This document shows positions 61,111 through 64,000 of a stretch of 64,000 nt of DNA, piece after piece. The position numbers and the translations under genes are program-made. Every line of letters begins with the position of its first letter. The stretch's first letter is position 1. Location: positions 1-64,000 of the forward strand of contig CBFHVA010000011.1 in NCBI GenBank assembly GCA_965659415.1, given 5' to 3'. Source of the DNA: Phaeocystidibacter sp965659415. Its GTDB lineage: Bacteria; Bacteroidota; Bacteroidia; Flavobacteriales; Schleiferiaceae. Below the pieces are notes generated by a model. That model did no database searches. It was not told where the DNA came from and was given only the letters and a program-made list of their open reading frames with translations.

Positions 61111-61184
61111 GCGCCCAAAGATAACGGAACAGGTCAATTTTGAGCAGCGCTGAAAGGAGAATCTATTTCCCTAATTCCTCCTGC

Positions 61185-61658
61185 TCAATCGTGGTGGTAG
61201 GGCTCATTTTTCAAAATGCTGAATGCGCGGTAAATCTGCTCAACAAAAAACACTCGAATCATCTGATGACTAAAGGTCATTTTAGAGAGACTCACCTTAC
61301 CATTGGCTCTTGCATAAACAGCCGGGGGAAATCCAAAAGGTCCTCCTACCATAAATACGATACGACTCGGACCCCCATTCATCCATTTCTGCATTTGGTT
61401 TGAGAACTGTCGGCTACTGTATGAATCACCTTTCTCATCAAGGAGAATGACTAGGTCGGATGGAACGATGACCTTGAGCAAAGCCTCGCCTTCTAATTCG
61501 TTCTGCTCCTGAGGGTTGCGATTCTTCATCCCTTTCAAGTCGGGAACTTCCTCTATGGAAAACTTGACGTACCGCTTTAACCGCTTCAGATAAATATCCA
61601 TGCCTTCCTTGAGATAGGAATCCGAAGTTTTACCCATTACTCGCAATACAATCTCCAT
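61185..61658 (-). CDS. rlmH: 23S rRNA (pseudouridine(1915)-N(3))-methyltransferase
   Basis: A SPOUT methyltransferase of 157 residues which modifies position 1915 of 23S rRNA at the subunit interface. It has the knot-forming motifs VILLDEKGDSYSSRQFS and VFMVGGPFGFPP, and the C-terminal LSKMTFSHQMIRVFFVEQIYRA plus PYHHD that bind S-adenosylmethionine and rRNA. Full length. It lies upstream of holA and diverges from nadC. Confidence 0.97.
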   Translation of the reverse strand: MEIVLRVMGKTSDSYLKEGMDIYLKRLKRYVKFSIEEVPDLKGMKNRNPQEQNELEGEALLKVIVPSDLVILLDEKGDSYSSRQFSNQMQKWMNGGPSRIVFMVGGPFGFPPAVYARANGKVSLSKMTFSHQMIRVFFVEQIYRAFSILKNEPYHHD

Positions 61659-61722
61659 GAAGTTTCCCCTTTAAATTGAAAGTTCAGTACTTTGCAATGA
61701 TAGCGAAAAACACCTCGAATAA

Positions 61723-62574
61723 ATGAAGCTAAGCGACATCCCAAACTTGAGCCGCCTTATTGAACAAGCCCTCCAAGAAGATGTGGGAAACGGCGATCAC
61801 AGCGCTCTGAGTTGCATACCAAGTGATCACGAAGGAAAAGCTCAATTGCTCATTAAGGAAGATGGCGTGCTTGCGGGAGTGGAACTTGCTGAGTTGACTC
61901 TTCATCACGTCAATCCTTCCATTCAAGTGGAAAAGCGGATTGCTGACGGCGCTTCCGTTCAGAAGGGTGATATCGCATTTTATGCTTCGGGCAAAACCAT
62001 CGATTTGCTCAAAGCCGAACGATTGCTTTTGAATTTCATGCAACGCTTGAGCGCCATTGCTACGAAAACCCGTCATTTTGTGGATCTGATTGAAGGTACC
62101 GGAGCTAAAGTATTGGATACGCGTAAAACCACCCCAGGACTTCGCTACCTGGAAAAGTGGGCCGTATCTGTGGGAGGAGGTCACAACCACCGAATTGGCT
62201 TGTTCGACATGATTATGCTGAAGGACAACCATATCGATTTTGCCGGAGGAATTCCGCAAGCCGTGGATCGCGCAACTGCTTATTTGAAGGAGAACAACAT
62301 CGATATTCCCATTGAAGTTGAAACCCGCGACATGGATGAAGTACAGCAGGCACTTTTAGCCCCCGGGGTGGATCGCATCATGCTCGACAACTTCACTCCC
62401 GATGAAACCAGAACGGCTGTAGCCCTAATTGACAAAAGAGTTGAAGTGGAGAGTTCAGGTGGAATTAACGAACACACCATTCGCTCGTATGCTGAATGCG
62501 GAGTAGATTTCATTTCGGTAGGTGCGCTTACCCACAGCGTGTATGGATTAGATATGAGCTTTAAGGCATTATGA
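61723..62574 (+). CDS. nadC: Nicotinate-nucleotide diphosphorylase (quinolinate phosphoribosyltransferase)
   Basis: NAD biosynthesis: quinolinate plus PRPP to nicotinate mononucleotide and CO2. The 283 residues match the family. Visible: EDVGNGDHSA in the N-terminus, ERLLLNFMQRLSAIAT, DTRKTTPGLRYLEKWAVSVGGG with the Arg-Lys PRPP-binding residues, and the IEVE... VDRIMLDN... SSGGI barrel end. It overlaps the BrkB gene by 4 nt. nadA and nadB are not adjacent. Confidence 0.97.
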   Translation: MKLSDIPNLSRLIEQALQEDVGNGDHSALSCIPSDHEGKAQLLIKEDGVLAGVELAELTLHHVNPSIQVEKRIADGASVQKGDIAFYASGKTIDLLKAERLLLNFMQRLSAIATKTRHFVDLIEGTGAKVLDTRKTTPGLRYLEKWAVSVGGGHNHRIGLFDMIMLKDNHIDFAGGIPQAVDRATAYLKENNIDIPIEVETRDMDEVQQALLAPGVDRIMLDNFTPDETRTAVALIDKRVEVESSGGINEHTIRSYAECGVDFISVGALTHSVYGLDMSFKAL

Positions 62575-63509
62575 GCTGGACCGATACTCTAAAAGAACGA
62601 CTTACTCCAGCAGCCACATGGCTTGCTGATCAAGCTCGGAAGGTACGCGTGCCAGGCTTTAGCGTATTGAACTTGTACGATGTTGCTTCCTTCTATTTCC
62701 GCGGTCTCTTCGAAGGGGCCATCACCACCCGCGCAGGATCCATTTCATGGAGTTTCTTCTTAGCAACGTTCCCCGCCATCATCTTCTTCTTTAACCTGAT
62801 TCCCTACTTGCCCATTGAAGGTTTCCAAGAAGAAATCTTCATCATTCTGGAAGAAGTACTACCACCTACAACCTATGATTTAATTGCGGGTACGATTCAC
62901 GATATTTTGAATAATCGTCGGGGTGACCTACTCTCATTCACTTTCATAGCCACCATTTTCTTTGCTACGAATGGAACCTTGTCCCTCATTTCTAACGTGA
63001 GCATTACCTTCCATCAAATAGAATCACGAGCCTTTTGGCAACAGTATATAGCTGCTTTATTCATCACCATTTTCCTAGGTTTACTTTTGATCATCGCCGT
63101 AGCTGCCATCTTATTGAGCTCTGATATCACCGAGTGGTTAATTGGCAAGGAATACCTGCCTGAATCGAGTTCTATTTTAATTCAAGTGGCGCGTTATTTG
63201 ATCCTGCTCATCGTTGTGCTCACGGCAATTTCCGTGATATTCTCTTACGGCGCCACCAAGAAAAAGGAATGGTCTTTTTTGTCGCCAGGATCTATTCTAG
63301 CGACGTTGCTGATTGTGGTTTCCTCCTACCTCTTCGGATTCTATGTCGATAATTTTGCGAACTACAATACCCTTTATGGCTCCATTGGCGCCTTGCCGGT
63401 GATTATGCTTTGGATTTACATCAACTCCCTGAGCATTGTGGTAGGCTTTGAGTTGAACGCGAGCATCGTAAATGCGAAGATGAAAAAGAGTGGGTTGAAT
63501 TTGGAGTGA
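62571..63509 (+). CDS. YihY/BrkB-family inner-membrane protein
   Basis: A 312-residue protein with six predicted membrane segments. The family hallmark begins with AGSISWSFFLATFPAIIFFFNLIP and continues with the final FANYNTLYGSIGALPVIMLWIYINSLSIVVGFELNA block in two parts. Its role is uncertain; some relatives were wrongly called ribonuclease BN. The ATG overlaps the nadC stop (ATGA), so the two are coupled. Confidence 0.9.
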   Translation: MSWTDTLKERLTPAATWLADQARKVRVPGFSVLNLYDVASFYFRGLFEGAITTRAGSISWSFFLATFPAIIFFFNLIPYLPIEGFQEEIFIILEEVLPPTTYDLIAGTIHDILNNRRGDLLSFTFIATIFFATNGTLSLISNVSITFHQIESRAFWQQYIAALFITIFLGLLLIIAVAAILLSSDITEWLIGKEYLPESSSILIQVARYLILLIVVLTAISVIFSYGATKKKEWSFLSPGSILATLLIVVSSYLFGFYVDNFANYNTLYGSIGALPVIMLWIYINSLSIVVGFELNASIVNAKMKKSGLNLE

Positions 63510-63650
63510 GATGGCTGTCTTCCAAGCACAGATAATTGGCACTATATTGGTAATCTGAAATATAGAACGAGTCAGATTTTAATTGAATCTGTTATCTATT
63601 TACGCGAACCAATAATTATCTTCACGGTTATACCCTTAAAATTACAAATC
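63510..63650. other. Intergenic stretch with a weak terminator-like repeat
   Basis: CAGATT/AATCTG (around 63572-63591) form a short AT-rich hairpin, followed by TTATCTATTT; this may end the nadC-BrkB transcript. I see no clear promoter for the following gene. Confidence 0.3.
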
Positions 63651-64000
63651 ATGAGAAAACTGTTATTACTCCTTGTTGGAATGGCTTTCACGCTTGGTGC
63701 TTATGCTCAAAACCCAGATGCAATTCTAGGTATATGGCTTAACGAGAGAGGAGACGCCAAGATTGAAGTGTACAAGCAAGACGGCAAGTACTACGGTAAA
63801 ATTGTTTGGCTCAAAGATGATGTGGAAGACGATGGAACCAGACCCAATCGAGACGATAAAAACCCTGTTGCGAGCCTCAGAAACCGCACGGTAATCGGAA
63901 TAAACATTCTCAACGATTTGAGATGGGATGGCGATGATGAAGAGTACGACGATGGGGAAATTTATGATCCTCGCTCTGGTAAAACTTATTCATTGTACGG
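63651..64000 (+). CDS. DUF2147 domain protein, cut by the window edge
   Basis: Reading from the ATG at 63651 gives a signal peptide (MRKLLLLLVGMAFTLGAYAQ) and then the start of a DUF2147 domain: ILGIWLNERGDAKIEVYKQD, followed by YYGKIVWLKDD and, near the edge, DPRSGKTYS. About 116 residues are visible; the rest is outside. DUF2147 proteins are small periplasmic or secreted beta-barrel proteins of unknown function, common in Bacteroidota. Confidence 0.9.
   Translation, partial: MRKLLLLLVGMAFTLGAYAQNPDAILGIWLNERGDAKIEVYKQDGKYYGKIVWLKDDVEDDGTRPNRDDKNPVASLRNRTVIGINILNDLRWDGDDEEYDDGEIYDPRSGKTYSLY

Noticed and set aside
1..64000. CRISPR arrays, insertion sequences, prophage or defence genes
   Set aside because: I looked for regular repeats, transposase and nuclease motifs on both strands and found none beyond the items listed.

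Overview
This window comes from a chromosome of a Bacteroidota bacterium, most likely a marine-type Flavobacteriia (order Flavobacteriales; I would not go below order). The evidence is consistent. Promoters have the Bacteroidota form TTG-N18..22-TAnnTTTG. Almost no start codon is preceded by a Shine-Dalgarno sequence; rpsU is the clear exception. There are type IX secretion (T9SS) C-terminal sorting domains of type A and type B, a fused SecDF, a type III glutamine synthetase, a short HPF and an Omp28-type lipoprotein. Nearly all the DNA is coding and I see no insertion sequence, prophage or CRISPR array.

Layout. 1-13,750 (minus strand) is one long transcription-translation superoperon, read right to left: tRNA-Thr(TGT), tRNA-Tyr, tRNA-Gly, tRNA-Thr(GGT), tuf, tRNA-Trp, secE, nusG, rplK, rplA, rplJ, rplL, rpoB, rpoC and a DUF3467 gene, closed by a strong terminator at 171-202. 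13,857-16,489 holds a short HPF, a XerC recombinase, rpsU (own promoter, extended Shine-Dalgarno, own terminator) and a membrane-anchored helix-hairpin-helix protein. 16,565-21,108 holds an AGCS-type amino acid:sodium symporter with an SprB-like N-terminal extension, a PspC-domain protein, a DUF2851 protein and a T9SS type B secreted protein broken by a frameshift. 21,358-24,507 is the tightly overlapping pyrF-prfA-purM operon. 24,553-33,980 holds an OmpA/PD40/LysM envelope protein, glnN, a calcium/sodium antiporter, a TatA-like protein and secDF. 34,123-37,231 (plus) holds a large FG-GAP T9SS cargo and a DCC-family protein. 37,529-45,586 (minus) holds mdh, gyrB, an outer-membrane beta-barrel protein and a giant TPR protein. 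45,772-53,879 is mostly plus: ftsE, two glycosyltransferases, a QueA-family enzyme, a T9SS propeller protein, a PAP2 phosphatase, an EEP-family nuclease/phosphatase and an Omp28-like lipoprotein. 53,913-64,000 holds yidC, pyrG, a TonB-dependent receptor, holA, rlmH, nadC, a BrkB-family membrane protein and the start of a DUF2147 gene cut by the window edge.

How the genes fit together. The left third supplies transcription and translation. The centre and right mix nucleotide/NAD biosynthesis with cell-envelope biogenesis: SecE, SecDF, YidC and a TatA-like protein for export, then T9SS cargo and outer-membrane proteins that depend on that export. I did not find a new multi-gene system such as a defence island or biosynthetic cluster. 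The observations most worth following up are the 12-nt 16S-complementary leader of rpsU, which fits bS21 autoregulation through anti-Shine-Dalgarno occlusion; mutually exclusive hairpins in the leader of the tRNA-tuf superoperon; the SprB-like/AGCS fusion; the frameshifted CHU_C gene with a triple TTCCTACAA motif upstream; and the TPR/beta-barrel/FtsE neighbourhood.
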